Positions 17,834 through 26,523 of a stretch of DNA of 64,000 nucleotides are shown here, in pieces (position 1 is the first letter of the stretch; every line of letters starts with the position of its first letter). The notes below the pieces were generated by a model that was not told the DNA's origin, made no database searches, and was given only the letters and a program-made list of their open reading frames with translations. Source of the DNA: Streptomyces griseoloalbus (lineage in GTDB: Bacteria > Actinomycetota > Actinomycetes > Streptomycetales > Streptomycetaceae); contig BMUD01000024.1 in NCBI GenBank assembly GCA_014650015.1, positions 54,336 to 118,335 on the forward strand. The letters run 5' to 3'. The translations under genes were made by a program, and so were the position numbers.

Positions 17834-18783
17834 CGCTCACCCTGGACGACGTGCGAGACGCGGCGGCGCGGATCGAGGGAGTCGCGCACCGCACGCCGGT
17901 GCTGCGCTCCCGCACCCTGAACGCCCTGGTGGGCGCCGAGGTGTTCGTCAAGTGCGAGAACCTGCAGCGCGTCGGTGCCTTCAAGTTCCGTGGCGCGTAC
18001 AACGCGGCATCACGTCTCACCCCGGAGCAGTTGGCCCGGGGCATCGCCGCCTACTCCTCCGGAAACCACGCACAGGCCGTGGCGCTGGCCGCCCGTGAGC
18101 TCGGCACCACGGCGGTGATCCTGATGCCGGAGGACACCCCGCGCTCCAAGGTGGAGGCCACGCTGGGCTACGGCGCCGAGGTGGTGACCTACGACCGTTA
18201 CACCGGCGACAGGGTCGCCATCGGCGAAGCACTGGCCGCCGAGCGCGGTCTCACGCTGATCCCGCCCTACGAGCACCCGCACGTCATCGCGGGCCAGGGC
18301 ACCGCCGCGCTGGAACTGATCGAAGAGGTCGGCGACCTCGACGCCCTGGTGGTGCCGGTCGGCGGCGGAGGGCTGATCGCAGGCAGCGCCACAGCCGCCA
18401 AGGGGCTGCTGCCCGGCATCAAGGTCATCGGAGTGGAACCGGAGGAGGGGGACGACACCAAGCGGTCCCTGGAGGCGGGCCGGCGGGTCTCCATCCCCGT
18501 ACCCCGGACCATCGCCGACGGGCAGGCAATCGACATCCCGGGAGAACTCACCTTCTCCCTGAACCGTAAGCTCGTGGACGACATCGCTCTCGTCACCGAC
18601 GACCAGATCCGTCAGGCGATGCGCACGGCCTTCGAACGGATGAAGATCGTCGTCGAACCGAGTGGGGCCACGTCACTGGCCGCTCTGCTCTCGGGCCGCA
18701 TCGCCCCGGTGCCCCGCCGTATCGGTGTCATCGTCTCCGGCGGCAACATCGACACCCAGCGGTTCGCATCGCTCCTCGGGTGA
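17830..18783 (+). CDS. PLP-dependent threonine/hydroxyaspartate ammonia-lyase
   Basis: 317 aa, fold type II PLP enzyme. The Schiff-base lysine is K52 in GAFKFRGA, the substrate loop is SSGNHAQ (76-82), and the phosphate-binding loop is GGGGLIAG. The length, with no C-terminal ACT domain, fits catabolic threonine dehydratase, threo-3-hydroxyaspartate ammonia-lyase or serine racemase. These cannot be told apart by eye. The partnership with a YheO regulator and a RidA remnant points to a beta-elimination that releases an imine. ATG 17830 overlaps the upstream stop. Confidence 0.9.
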   Translation: MTLTLDDVRDAAARIEGVAHRTPVLRSRTLNALVGAEVFVKCENLQRVGAFKFRGAYNAASRLTPEQLARGIAAYSSGNHAQAVALAARELGTTAVILMPEDTPRSKVEATLGYGAEVVTYDRYTGDRVAIGEALAAERGLTLIPPYEHPHVIAGQGTAALELIEEVGDLDALVVPVGGGGLIAGSATAAKGLLPGIKVIGVEPEEGDDTKRSLEAGRRVSIPVPRTIADGQAIDIPGELTFSLNRKLVDDIALVTDDQIRQAMRTAFERMKIVVEPSGATSLAALLSGRIAPVPRRIGVIVSGGNIDTQRFASLLG

Positions 18784-18860
18784 CGGCCGGGCGGCGGCCG
18801 TGCGAGAGAGCGGGCACCGGTCCCTCACACGGCCTCCGTCCGCGACCCGGTGGTGGAGGA

Positions 18861-18879
18861 TGCCGCCGCTCGGGCGGCA
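18861..18879. terminator. Hairpin between convergent genes
   Basis: TGCCGCC, GCTCG loop, GGCGGCA: a perfect 7-bp stem in the 126-nt gap between the ammonia-lyase and the converging reductase gene. It could terminate both. Confidence 0.5.
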
Positions 18880-18909
18880 GCACGGGCGCAGGGCACCACA
18901 ACGCGCGCA

Positions 18910-20457
18910 TCAGCGGCGCCGACGACGTGCGAGGCGGCGGAACGCCTTCGGGCCGCCGGTCGGTGTGGGCAGGGTGCCCGCCACCGCATCGGCCAGCAGG
19001 GAGCCGACGGTCTCGGCCGCGCAGGCGCGGTTGGCGCCGATGCCTCCCGAGGGTCCGCGCTTGATCCAGCCGACGACGTACGTCCCGGGCCTTCCGGTCA
19101 CCCGGCCGCGCTCGTGCGGCACGGTCCCGGTGGCCTCGTCGAACGGCAGCCCCGCCTGGGGCACACCGCGATAGCCGACCGCCCGCAGGACCAGACCGGC
19201 CGGGATCTCCAGCTCGCCGGGGCCGCCGGTGACGCGCACGGCACGGGTCTCCTCGCCCCCGCACACCGCCACAGGTGCGGAGAGGAAGCGGAGCACGATG
19301 CGCCGCCGCTCTCCTGCCGCACCCGGCGACAGGGACCAGTCGACCGCCTCCCGTTCCACACCCCGCAGCACCGCCGCTTTGTCCGTCGAGGAAGCGGCAT
19401 CGATCGCCGTGCCGATCCGCGGATCGTGGTCGTCGATGAGCAGGTCCACTCCGGAGAGGTGCTTCAGGGCGAGCAACTCGGACCTGGTGTACGCGGCGTG
19501 CTGCGGCCCGCGGCGACCGAGCAGCACCACCTCGCGCACCTTGCTGCGGCGCAGCTCCGCCAGCGCGTGGCCGGCGATCTCGGTACCGGCCAGCGTCTGC
19601 GGATCGGACACCAGGATCCGGGCGACGTCCAGCGCGACGTTGCCGTTGCCGACCACGACGACGCGTTCGGCCGACAGGTCGACGGCATCCGGCGCGACCT
19701 CCGGATGCGCGTTGTACCAGGCGACGAAGGTGGTCGCGGAGACGCTGCCCGGCCGGTCCTCGCCCGGGATGCCGAGCCGCCGGTCCGTGGCGGCACCGAC
19801 CGCGTAGATCACCGCGTCGTGATGAGCGGCGAGTTCCTCCGCCGTGAGGTCGGCGCCCACGTCGAGGCCCAGATATCTCCGCACGCGCGGATGGGTGTGG
19901 AAGCGGGCGAAGCTCTCGCTCACGTTCCTGGTGGCCGGGTGGTCCGGAGCGACGCCGTAGCGAACGAGTCCGCCGGCGACCGGAAGCCGGTCGATGAGCG
20001 TCACCTCGGCGCGCGTGTGCAGCAGCAGGTCCTTGGCCGCGTACATGCCGGCCGGGCCGGTGCCGACGATCGCGACCCGCAGCGGCCCGAAGTCCGAGGG
20101 CAGTACGCGGTCGAAGACGGGCTCGCTCCAGGCGTGGAAGATGGGGCTTGAATCCCCCGGCTGCTGCGCCGGTGTCTCCACTGCCTCGGAGGACTCCGTC
20201 TCGACATGCTCGAAGTAGGCCGCGTTGATCTGCGCGTACTCCCGCTGCCCGTCGGCCAGCCGGTCGACGGGGAAGACGGCGTCCACCGGGCAGGCGTCGG
20301 CGCAGGCACCGCAGTCGATGCAGGTCTTCGGGTCGATGTGCAGCATCTCCGTGCTGCCGAAGGCCCGTTCCTCGGGCGTGGGGTGAATGCAGTTGACCGG
20401 GCAGACGGACACGCAGGTGGCGTCGTTGCAGCAGGTCTGGGTGATCGCGAAGGCCAT
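18910..20457 (-). CDS. Ferredoxin-fused ferredoxin-NADP+ reductase (FprB-like)
   Basis: 515 aa. The N-terminal bacterial ferredoxin domain has clusters from C9/C15/C19/C23 and C46/C49/C52/C56-P. After a linker rich in Glu and Pro, an adrenodoxin-reductase-type domain follows, with FAD site VAIVGTGPAGM (about 128-138) and NADP site VVVVGNGNVALDVARIL. It also has the motifs GLVRYGVAPDH and GWIKRGPSGGIG. It transfers electrons from NADPH to an iron-sulfur partner. The AurF-like diiron oxygenase 48 nt upstream is the obvious recipient, so the two form an oxygenase system in one operon. The basic Arg-rich tail is unusual but short. Confidence 0.95.
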   Translation of the reverse strand: MAFAITQTCCNDATCVSVCPVNCIHPTPEERAFGSTEMLHIDPKTCIDCGACADACPVDAVFPVDRLADGQREYAQINAAYFEHVETESSEAVETPAQQPGDSSPIFHAWSEPVFDRVLPSDFGPLRVAIVGTGPAGMYAAKDLLLHTRAEVTLIDRLPVAGGLVRYGVAPDHPATRNVSESFARFHTHPRVRRYLGLDVGADLTAEELAAHHDAVIYAVGAATDRRLGIPGEDRPGSVSATTFVAWYNAHPEVAPDAVDLSAERVVVVGNGNVALDVARILVSDPQTLAGTEIAGHALAELRRSKVREVVLLGRRGPQHAAYTRSELLALKHLSGVDLLIDDHDPRIGTAIDAASSTDKAAVLRGVEREAVDWSLSPGAAGERRRIVLRFLSAPVAVCGGEETRAVRVTGGPGELEIPAGLVLRAVGYRGVPQAGLPFDEATGTVPHERGRVTGRPGTYVVGWIKRGPSGGIGANRACAAETVGSLLADAVAGTLPTPTGGPKAFRRLARRRRR

Positions 20458-20504
20458 GGTCGTCCGCTCCGCTGAAGGCCGGGATGGGTGCAGGCTGAAG
20501 GTCG

Positions 20505-21419
20505 TCAGATGAGGTTGGCGCGCCGGTAGAAATAGAGCGCGGGCCTGGTGAGCAGTCCCACCGAGGCCAGGAACTCCATCAGGCCCGAACAGCTCGCGCG
20601 CATCATGGACTTGTGGTGCTCGTTGGCCTTCGCCTCACGGATGGCGCGTTCCTCGTCCAGGCCCGCGTTCGCGTACACCTTCCGGTTCACCATGCTGGTG
20701 ACGATGACGTACGCCGCGACGGCGATCAGGAGGGCGTGGATGCGGCGGCGCAGCCGTCCGGCACGCGCGAGATGCTTGCGCGTCTCGTCCCGGGCGAACT
20801 TCATGTGCCGCGACTCCTCGACGACATGGATGTTGTTGATGGTGCGGACGAAGGGAACGACCCGCTCGTCGCGCATCCAGTCGCGCTGCATGACGTCGAG
20901 GACCTCCTCGGCGACCAGGATCGCCGCGTAGGCGGCCTCACCGAAGGCGACGGTCTTGAAGAACCGGCCGAGCTCGACCGCGATGCGGTGCGGGCGGTAG
21001 GCCGGGGCCCCCAGCTTCTTCGCGCCGCGGGCGAACATGATCGAGTGCCGGCACTCGTCGGCGATCTCGGTGAGCGCCCACTGGACGGTGTCGTCCGTCG
21101 GGTCCTTGGCGTAGATGTCCCGCAGCACCATCTGCTGCAGGATCATCTCGAACCAGATGCCGGTGCTGGCGACGGATGCGGCCTCCTGGCGCGTCAGTGC
21201 CTTGCGCTGCGCGTCGGTCATCTCGTTCCAGTACGCCGTCCCGTAGAGCGTGCTCCACTCCGGGCTGGCGCCGTGGAAGTTCGTGTCGAGCGGCGTGTCC
21301 CAGTCGACCTCGGTGAGCGGGTCGTAGGAGAGCTGTGCGGACGAGTCGAGCAGCCGCCGGGCCACGCCGTCGTCCGAGGGCTGGTTCCTGGCCTGCGGCT
21401 TTGAGGTGCTGATGGCCAT
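20505..21419 (-). CDS. AurF-like diiron oxygenase
   Basis: 304 aa, PF11583 family. Likely iron ligands are E91 (WFEMI), E122 and H125 (DECRH), E171/E172 (VAEEV) and E202/H205 (EESRH), fitting the AurF four-helix bundle. AurF oxidises arylamines to nitro compounds, but many relatives have other or unknown substrates, so only the diiron oxygenase class is certain. A hydrophobic segment, ALLIAVAAYVIVTSMV, lies near residue 235. The fused ferredoxin/reductase gene follows in the same operon and should supply electrons. Two palindromes lie directly upstream. Confidence 0.9.
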   Translation of the reverse strand: MAISTSKPQARNQPSDDGVARRLLDSSAQLSYDPLTEVDWDTPLDTNFHGASPEWSTLYGTAYWNEMTDAQRKALTRQEAASVASTGIWFEMILQQMVLRDIYAKDPTDDTVQWALTEIADECRHSIMFARGAKKLGAPAYRPHRIAVELGRFFKTVAFGEAAYAAILVAEEVLDVMQRDWMRDERVVPFVRTINNIHVVEESRHMKFARDETRKHLARAGRLRRRIHALLIAVAAYVIVTSMVNRKVYANAGLDEERAIREAKANEHHKSMMRASCSGLMEFLASVGLLTRPALYFYRRANLI

Positions 21420-21452
21420 GCTGAAGGCTCCTCGAGTCGAGTCCGGGTGCTA

Positions 21453-21498
21453 TTACCTCGGGTAACCATCCTGACTTGCTGACGAACTGTATAGCAAG
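21453..21498. promoter_or_regulatory. Two palindromes upstream of the diiron oxygenase operon
   Basis: TTACC-TCG-GGTAA at 21453-21465 and CTTGCT-N12-AGCAAG at 21475-21498. The second overlaps a TATACAGT-like -10 element read on the minus strand. They look like repressor operators, but no regulator gene adjoins. Confidence 0.55.
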
Positions 21499-21813
21499 AG
21501 GTGTCGTGTTCCTAGCCTGGTGACGTCTCGGGGTGTGGCGGGGAGTGGCGACCGCCGGGCCGGCCCGCACCGGCCGTGAGAGCTGTTTGGTGCGAACATG
21601 ACAAAACGCGAAGCTGGGTCTTCGCGCCGGTGGTCGACAACCCGTACGGCAAGTGGGCCGCCGGCACGACGGCGACCACCCCGCAAGGGGAGGCGAGCGA
21701 GGACATCGAAAGGCCCAGGTGTCCTGGTCCGCCGTGTGCGGGCCCCGGCCGTGGTCCGTGTCGGTGCTGCGGGTGGGCCCGGCTGCCCGGCGGACAGGAC
21801 AGCCGGGCAGCTC
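21499..21813. other. Non-coding gap
   Basis: Spacer between the divergent oxygenase promoter and the chitinase stop. I see no supported gene in it. Confidence 0.45.
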
Positions 21814-22560
21814 TCAGCAGCTGAGGTTGCCGCCGGGCTCCACGCCGAGGAGCTGAGTGAAACGCTCGTAGTGGTCGATCCGGCTCCGCACCTGGGCCGG
21901 ATTGCCGCCGTCGCACTCCAGGCTGCCGTTGATGGCACGGATGGTCTCGCCGAACCCGGCGCCGTTGACCATGGCGTCGTGCGGTGTCATCGTGCCGGGC
22001 CCGCTCTGTGTGTTCCAGTACCACAGGCCCGTCTTCCAGGCGACGGACGCGTCGTTCTGCACGAGGTCGGGGTTGTTGAGCAGGTCGATGCCCAGGGCGT
22101 CGCCGGCGGCCTTGTAGTTGAAGTTCCAGCTGAGCTGGACCGGGCCGCGTCCGTAGTACTTGTCGTGGCCGGCCGGGCAGCCGTACGGCTGGGTGGTGTC
22201 GCAGTAGTGCGGGTAGTTGTCGGTGTTCTGCTCGACGACATGGACGAGCCCGCCGGTCTCGTGGCTGACGTTGGCGAGGAAGGCGGCGGCCTCCTGCTTC
22301 TTCACGGTGTCGCTGCCGGTGTTGGTGAAACCCGGGTAGGCGCTGAGCGCGGCGGTCAGGCCGCTGTAGGTGTAGAAGGGGTTCCTGTTCGGGAACATGT
22401 CGTCGAACTGCGCCTCGGTGACCACGAATTCCGCGGCAGCGGGTTTCGCTTCGGCCTTGGTCCCGGTCTTCTCGGCGGCGGCTGTCGGGGCCTGTGTGAG
22501 GGTGCAGAGGGCAGCGGCCACGCCGATGGCGGCGGCCAGGGGGAGTTTGCGCGGGTGCAC
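21814..22560 (-). CDS. Secreted GH19 chitinase
   Basis: 248 aa. A signal peptide covers about residues 1-29 (HPRKLPLAAAIGVAAALCTL, then TQAPTAAA). The GH19 domain has the catalytic acid E101 in SHETGG, a second Glu at 110 (VVEQN) and the signature KYYGRGPVQLSW. There is no chitin-binding module, unlike ChiC/ChiF-type enzymes, so it is a catalytic-domain-only form. It hydrolyses chitin outside the cell. GTG 22560 is chosen because the signal peptide starts there. The LPMO gene ends 145 nt upstream on the same strand, and the two probably act together on crystalline chitin. Confidence 0.95.
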   Translation of the reverse strand: MHPRKLPLAAAIGVAAALCTLTQAPTAAAEKTGTKAEAKPAAAEFVVTEAQFDDMFPNRNPFYTYSGLTAALSAYPGFTNTGSDTVKKQEAAAFLANVSHETGGLVHVVEQNTDNYPHYCDTTQPYGCPAGHDKYYGRGPVQLSWNFNYKAAGDALGIDLLNNPDLVQNDASVAWKTGLWYWNTQSGPGTMTPHDAMVNGAGFGETIRAINGSLECDGGNPAQVRSRIDHYERFTQLLGVEPGGNLSC

Positions 22561-22705
22561 GATCTCGGGTCTCCTGCGGTGTGTGGGGGGAAGACACGTG
22601 AGAGGGCGGGGAAAGAGGGGCCCGCCGTGAGGGGCGCCTCGTCCGGACGGTGCGCCGTGGTCCCGGAACGGGGCGCCCACTCGGGAATCGCTCCGGCGTG
22701 GACTG

Positions 22706-23224
22706 TCAGCCGCCGACGTTGACGTCGATGCAGGCGTAGAACGCGTTGTCGGTGTCGGCCACGTTCCAGACGGCGAGAACCTTCTGCTGTCCGGTGAGAC
22801 CGCCGAAGTCGACCTGGTGGTTCACCACCTCGCCCGGCTGGGCCCCGCCGTCGTCGAACAGCGCGATCCGCTGCCCGCCGGCGTAGTACTCCCAGGTGGT
22901 GGTCGAGTGCCGTGCGGTGAGCTTCCACGAGAAGGTGGTGCTCTTCGAGACCGGTGTGACGGCCCAGCCCTTGCTGTCGTCGTCCAGTTCGGCGAAGCGG
23001 CTGTTGCCGCCGCTGCAACTGGTCAGTCCCTTGGGCCCTTCGACACTCTGCGGTTCGTAGGCGATGTCCCCGCAGGAGACCGTGCCCGCGGCGCACTGGG
23101 CCTGGCGGCTGGGCGGATCGGAGATGTACCCGTGTGCGCTCGCCGAGGAGGCGGGGAGGCAGACGGCGACGACAGGGGCGAGAGCCGCGCCGATCAGCGC
23201 GGCCTTCTTCTTGTTGGTACGCAT
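22706..23224 (-). CDS. Secreted AA10 lytic polysaccharide monooxygenase
   Basis: 172 aa. The signal peptide is residues 1-30, cleaved at ASA-H31. H31 becomes the N-terminal copper ligand, and H106 (TARHST) completes the histidine brace. The C-terminal AFYACIDV supplies the axial aromatic. It is a single-domain chitin- or cellulose-active LPMO; the adjacent chitinase argues for chitin. ATG 23224 has AAGGAG 7 nt upstream, so the longer reading from 23239 is rejected. A DasR-type operator lies about 190 nt upstream, which would couple expression to N-acetylglucosamine availability. Confidence 0.95.
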   Translation of the reverse strand: MRTNKKKAALIGAALAPVVAVCLPASSASAHGYISDPPSRQAQCAAGTVSCGDIAYEPQSVEGPKGLTSCSGGNSRFAELDDDSKGWAVTPVSKSTTFSWKLTARHSTTTWEYYAGGQRIALFDDGGAQPGEVVNHQVDFGGLTGQQKVLAVWNVADTDNAFYACIDVNVGG

Positions 23225-23412
23225 GAGGAACTCCTTCACATCGGATCGTCCACGGGGCGCGTGTGGTCATCAGTGGGGGGACCGCACGCGGCAGGACGAC
23301 CGCTCGTGGGTGGGGCCAAGAGGCGCGAAGGTGGCGCGCGTACTCACCGTCCCCGCGGGGAAGTGGTCGGGGCCCGCGAAGGATCAACTCCCGAAGTGGA
23401 GCGGCGAGTTCT

Positions 23413-23428
23413 GTTGGACTAGACCATA
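23413..23428 (-). promoter_or_regulatory. DasR-responsive (dre-like) operator
   Basis: Read on the minus strand the core at 23415-23426 is TGGTCTAGTCCA, one mismatch from the palindrome TGGTCTAGACCA typical of Streptomyces chitinase promoters. It is the only such box I see in front of the LPMO-chitinase pair. The rest of the 23225-23539 gap shows no gene. Confidence 0.75.
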
Positions 23429-23539
23429 CAAGCGGTGAGCGTGACCCTGTCAAGGGTGTGGTGCGTTGGCCCGCCCGCCGCCGTCCGGCGGCTCGACGAG
23501 CCCGCCAACCCGCCCGCCGGGCGGCCCGCGAGGCCGGCC

Positions 23540-23985
23540 TCAGAGCTCGGCGGCGACGTCGACCTCGATGCCGTACTTCTCGATGAGTACCTCGGCCTCT
23601 TCCCTGCGGACCCGGCTCAGGATCCGGGGCGCCGACTCGGGGATCCCGCCGCGCAGCGCCACGCAGACGACCGCGGTGACCGCGCTGCTCGCGAGTGACC
23701 GGCGCCGGCCTCCGTCGACGTCGGCGAAGAGCGTGCCGACGACCGTGGCGAAGGCGTAGCCGAGGTACCAGCTGATCTCCGGACCGGCGGGTACCAGCTG
23801 ATCTCCGGACCGGCGAGGAGCTGTCCGCGGCCGTGGCGGGGCGCGTACTCCCACAGCAGTGGGGCGCCGATCGCGTACTCACCACCGATGGCCACGCCCA
23901 TCAGCAGGCGGATGAGGAAGAGTTGGAGGCCGTCGGCGACGAAGAACCGGCTTCGAACGGACCGGCCGCGCCCTGCGCCCGGCAC
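23540..23985 (-). pseudogene. MFS sugar-transporter fragment broken by a 26-bp tandem duplication
   Basis: The piece reads VADGLQLFLIRLLMGVAIGG, then EYAIGAPLLWEYAPRHGRGQ, LLAGPEISWY, and continues after a frame change as LGYAFATVVGTLFADVDG, RRSLASSAVTAVVCVALRGG and IPES. This is the TM4-TM6 region of a sugar-porter MFS protein. Both the N-terminal third and the C-terminal half are missing. The frame break coincides exactly with a perfect 26-bp tandem repeat. Confidence 0.8.
23764..23815. repeat. Perfect 26-bp tandem duplication
   Basis: Bases 23764-23789 and 23790-23815 are identical and adjoin. The 26-nt insertion shifts the frame inside the MFS fragment; removing one copy restores LLAGPEISWYLGYAFATV. 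Confidence 0.97.
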
Positions 23986-24293
23986 CCCCGGCCGACGGCG
24001 ACTGGGAACGCGCGACGCTCGCGGCCGTACGCGAGACCTCCGCTTCCCGGGACATCACACAGCCGGGGCGGACCTTGGCGCCCGCCCCGACATGCTGCGG
24101 TCCATCGAGCGAGGAGCGCTCAACGCCGCGGTCACCCGCAACGCGCCTCGGCAGCCGGCCGAAGAGGAGATCCCCACCATCCTCGAAGCGACCTTCCGAT
24201 TCCCCGCCGACTCGCCCTGCGGTGGTGAAACCGGATCCGGCACACAACGGTTCCCGGCGGCCGTGGCGGATCGCCGAGAAGCCGGCGACAACT
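23986..24293. other. Gap with no recognisable gene
   Basis: A plus-frame stretch around 24090-24210 (DMLRSIERGALNAAV, EEEIPTILEATFRFPAD) looks coding-like but has no start or family. It may be a further relic. Confidence 0.3.
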
Positions 24294-25193
24294 CTAGGCC
24301 GCCGCCCGGCCGTCGACCGGGACGCCCAGCCGGCCGGCCACGGCGGTGAGGGCTGCTCCCAGGGGGAGCGCGACCCGGGCGAGGGCGTGCCGGTCGCCCC
24401 GCGTCGCGTCCCGGTTGACGATCAGCACCGGCTTCCCGGCCTGGGCCGCCTGCCGTACGAACCGCAGCCCGGACATCACCGTCAGTGAGGAGCCCAGGAC
24501 CAGCAGCGAGGCCGCCTCACGGACCAGCTCGCGGCAGTGCTCGACCCGCTGTGGTGGAACGGTTTCGCCGAAGAACACCACGTCCGGCTTGAGGATGCCG
24601 CCGCAGACCGTGCAGGACACCACGCGGAAGTCCCCGACCTGTTCGTCGGTGAGGTCGGCGTCACCGTCCGGGTTGATCCCCGCGGCCACCGGCTCGAAAC
24701 CCGCGTTGGCCTCCTCCAGCCGTCGGGCGAGTTCGCGGCGCGGGCTGAAGGTGCCGCAGGAAAGGCAGACGACCCGGTCCAGGCTTCCATGGAGCTCCAC
24801 GACGCCCTCGCTGCCCGCGGCCTGGTGCAGGCCGTCCACGTTCTGTGTGATGACACCCGACAGCAGACCGTGCCGCCCGAACGCGGCCACGGCCCGGTGC
24901 CCGGCGTTGGGCAGGGCGCGGCCGAAGGTGCGCCAGCCGAGGTGGCTGCGCGCCCAGTACCGGCGCCGGGCCTGGGCGCCGCCGGTGAAGTCCTGGTACG
25001 TCATCGGGGTGTGCCGGCTCAGGCTCCCGCCCTCGCCCCGGTAGTCGGGGATGCCCGACTCCGTGGAGATGCCCGCCCCGCTGAGCACCAGCACACCGCC
25101 GGTGCTCAGGGCATCGGCGACCGGGGCCAGGTCCGTGGTGCCCGGCGGCAGGTCCTCGGTGGGTGTCCAGCTCAGAGTGGGGCGCATGCGCAT
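24294..25193 (-). CDS. Sir2-family NAD-dependent protein deacetylase
   Basis: 299 aa. Sirtuin motifs are GAGISTESGIPDYRG (about 39-53), QNVDGLH, the catalytic His in VELHGSL, two zinc Cys pairs (CLSC and CTVC), GGILKPDVVFFGE and GSSLTV. It removes acyl groups from lysines using NAD+. ATG 25193 gives MRMRPTLSW; a second ATG lies at 25187. The first 30 residues form a family-typical lead-in. It is monocistronic, with no neighbour in operon distance. Class M/CobB-like assignment is not possible by eye. Confidence 0.95.
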   Translation of the reverse strand: MRMRPTLSWTPTEDLPPGTTDLAPVADALSTGGVLVLSGAGISTESGIPDYRGEGGSLSRHTPMTYQDFTGGAQARRRYWARSHLGWRTFGRALPNAGHRAVAAFGRHGLLSGVITQNVDGLHQAAGSEGVVELHGSLDRVVCLSCGTFSPRRELARRLEEANAGFEPVAAGINPDGDADLTDEQVGDFRVVSCTVCGGILKPDVVFFGETVPPQRVEHCRELVREAASLLVLGSSLTVMSGLRFVRQAAQAGKPVLIVNRDATRGDRHALARVALPLGAALTAVAGRLGVPVDGRAAA

Positions 25194-25441
25194 GCCGCAA
25201 GGGTACGCAAGAGGGGGAGCGGCGCGCCGTGGTCCATGGCGCTCTCGGCGAAGGCAGGCGCCGAGGCGGGTTCGGGTGTCCGGACCGATGCCGTAGCGCT
25301 CCCGGCCGCCTTCGGCGAAGGCGGCCAGGCGGCGGAACGCCGGCGGTCGTGTGTGGCCGGGACGTGCTGTTGCCGGCCCTGAAGGAGGCCGACGTCCCGT
25401 CCCCGGCCCCGTGCCGGCCGTGATCGACGGAGCGCCAACTT

Positions 25442-26044
25442 CTACTGTTCGGGGGTGCGCGCGGTGAGGTCTTCGTCGGTGATGGTGCGGACGACTCGGC
25501 AAGGAGTTCCGAATGCGACGGTCATCGGGGGGATGCTGCGGCTGACGACGCTGCCGGCGCCGATGACGGACCCGTATCCGATGCGGACGCCGGGCAGGAC
25601 GACTGCGTTGCTGCCGATCCACACGTTGTCCTCGATCACGATGGGCTCGGAGAATCGCCCGAAGTCAGTGCGTCGTGAAGGATGTACCGGGTGCCCGGTC
25701 GTGGTCAGTGTCACGCTCGGGGCGATCATGACACCGTCACCTATGCGGATGTCGACGTCGTCGACGAAGGTGAGGTTCACGTTCCCGAAGAAGTCGTCGC
25801 CGATGTGGACGTTGCTGCCGAACCCGGCGTGGAACGGCGGCAGGAGTACGGTGCGTTCGCCGACGGACCCGAAGATCGCGGCGAGCAGTGAGCGACGCTT
25901 CTCCGTTTCGTTCGGCGGTGTGTGGTTGTACTCGAAGATCTGCTGGGTGCGGCGACGAGGGGCCTGGAAGGCTGCTTCCGACTCGGTGTAGATGAGGCCC
26001 TTGGCGATCCGGGCCAGGACGTCGTCTTCATGAGAGTGCGTCAC
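25442..26044 (-). CDS. Maltose/galactoside O-acetyltransferase (LacA/Maa family)
   Basis: 200 aa, left-handed beta-helix acetyltransferase. The N-terminal Mac domain (residues about 5-60: RIAKGLIYTESEAAF, RRTQQIFEYNHTPPNE) precedes hexapeptide repeats (VHIGDDFFGNVNLTFVDD, VDIRIGDGVMIAPSVTLTT, NVWIGSNAVVLPGVRIG, quoted separately). The catalytic His is in TTTGHPVHP. It transfers acetyl from acetyl-CoA to a sugar hydroxyl. GTG 26044 is the start because the family begins with a short tail before the Mac helix. No sugar operon adjoins. Confidence 0.9.
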   Translation of the reverse strand: MTHSHEDDVLARIAKGLIYTESEAAFQAPRRRTQQIFEYNHTPPNETEKRRSLLAAIFGSVGERTVLLPPFHAGFGSNVHIGDDFFGNVNLTFVDDVDIRIGDGVMIAPSVTLTTTGHPVHPSRRTDFGRFSEPIVIEDNVWIGSNAVVLPGVRIGYGSVIGAGSVVSRSIPPMTVAFGTPCRVVRTITDEDLTARTPEQ

Positions 26045-26401
26045 AGCGGAGCGCTCCGTTCGTTCGACCTTCGGGCACGCACCCGACGCACCCTCGGCGG
26101 CGCGCACCGAGAGCCTATGTGTACCGCGAAGCCTCATGAGTGATGTCCGTCGCGGTGGCCGGGGCCGACGCCGAGCAGTGGCGCCGGCGGATCCACGGTC
26201 ACCTGTACCTGCGCGACCGGCGCGACCACAAGCCGTTCGACGACGAGGCCGTGCCGGTGCGGCGGGCGTCGCCATGGGCGACGCCCGCCTGTTCGGGCAG
26301 ACGCGCGGGCGCCGAGTACGTCCCACGGCTGCCGCCGCCCGCACCGACCGACATCGAGCGCTCCTCGGCGGCCGCGGTCTGCCGGCCCGCCACCGCCCCC
26401 C

Positions 26402-26458
26402 GGCCACCACCTGGGCGGCGACTGGTACGACACCCTGCCGCGCCCGGACGGCAGCTTG
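26402..26458 (+). pseudogene. Possible PP2C/SpoIIE phosphatase scrap
   Basis: GHHLGGDWYDTLPRPDGSL resembles the metal-binding GGDWYD motif of RsbU/SpoIIE phosphatases. No start, flanking domain or stop is preserved, and the surrounding 26045-26520 shows nothing else certain. Confidence 0.3.
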
Positions 26459-26523
26459 CGCAGCCGTCATCGCGGCCGTCGAGGGCGCCACAGCGGCCAT
26501 GGTGCGACGGGGTTCGGGGCCCG

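Noticed and set aside
18850-20151. Plus-strand frame opposite the ferredoxin-fused reductase
   Set aside because: Shadow frame; the minus strand carries intact ferredoxin Cys motifs and FAD/NADP loops.
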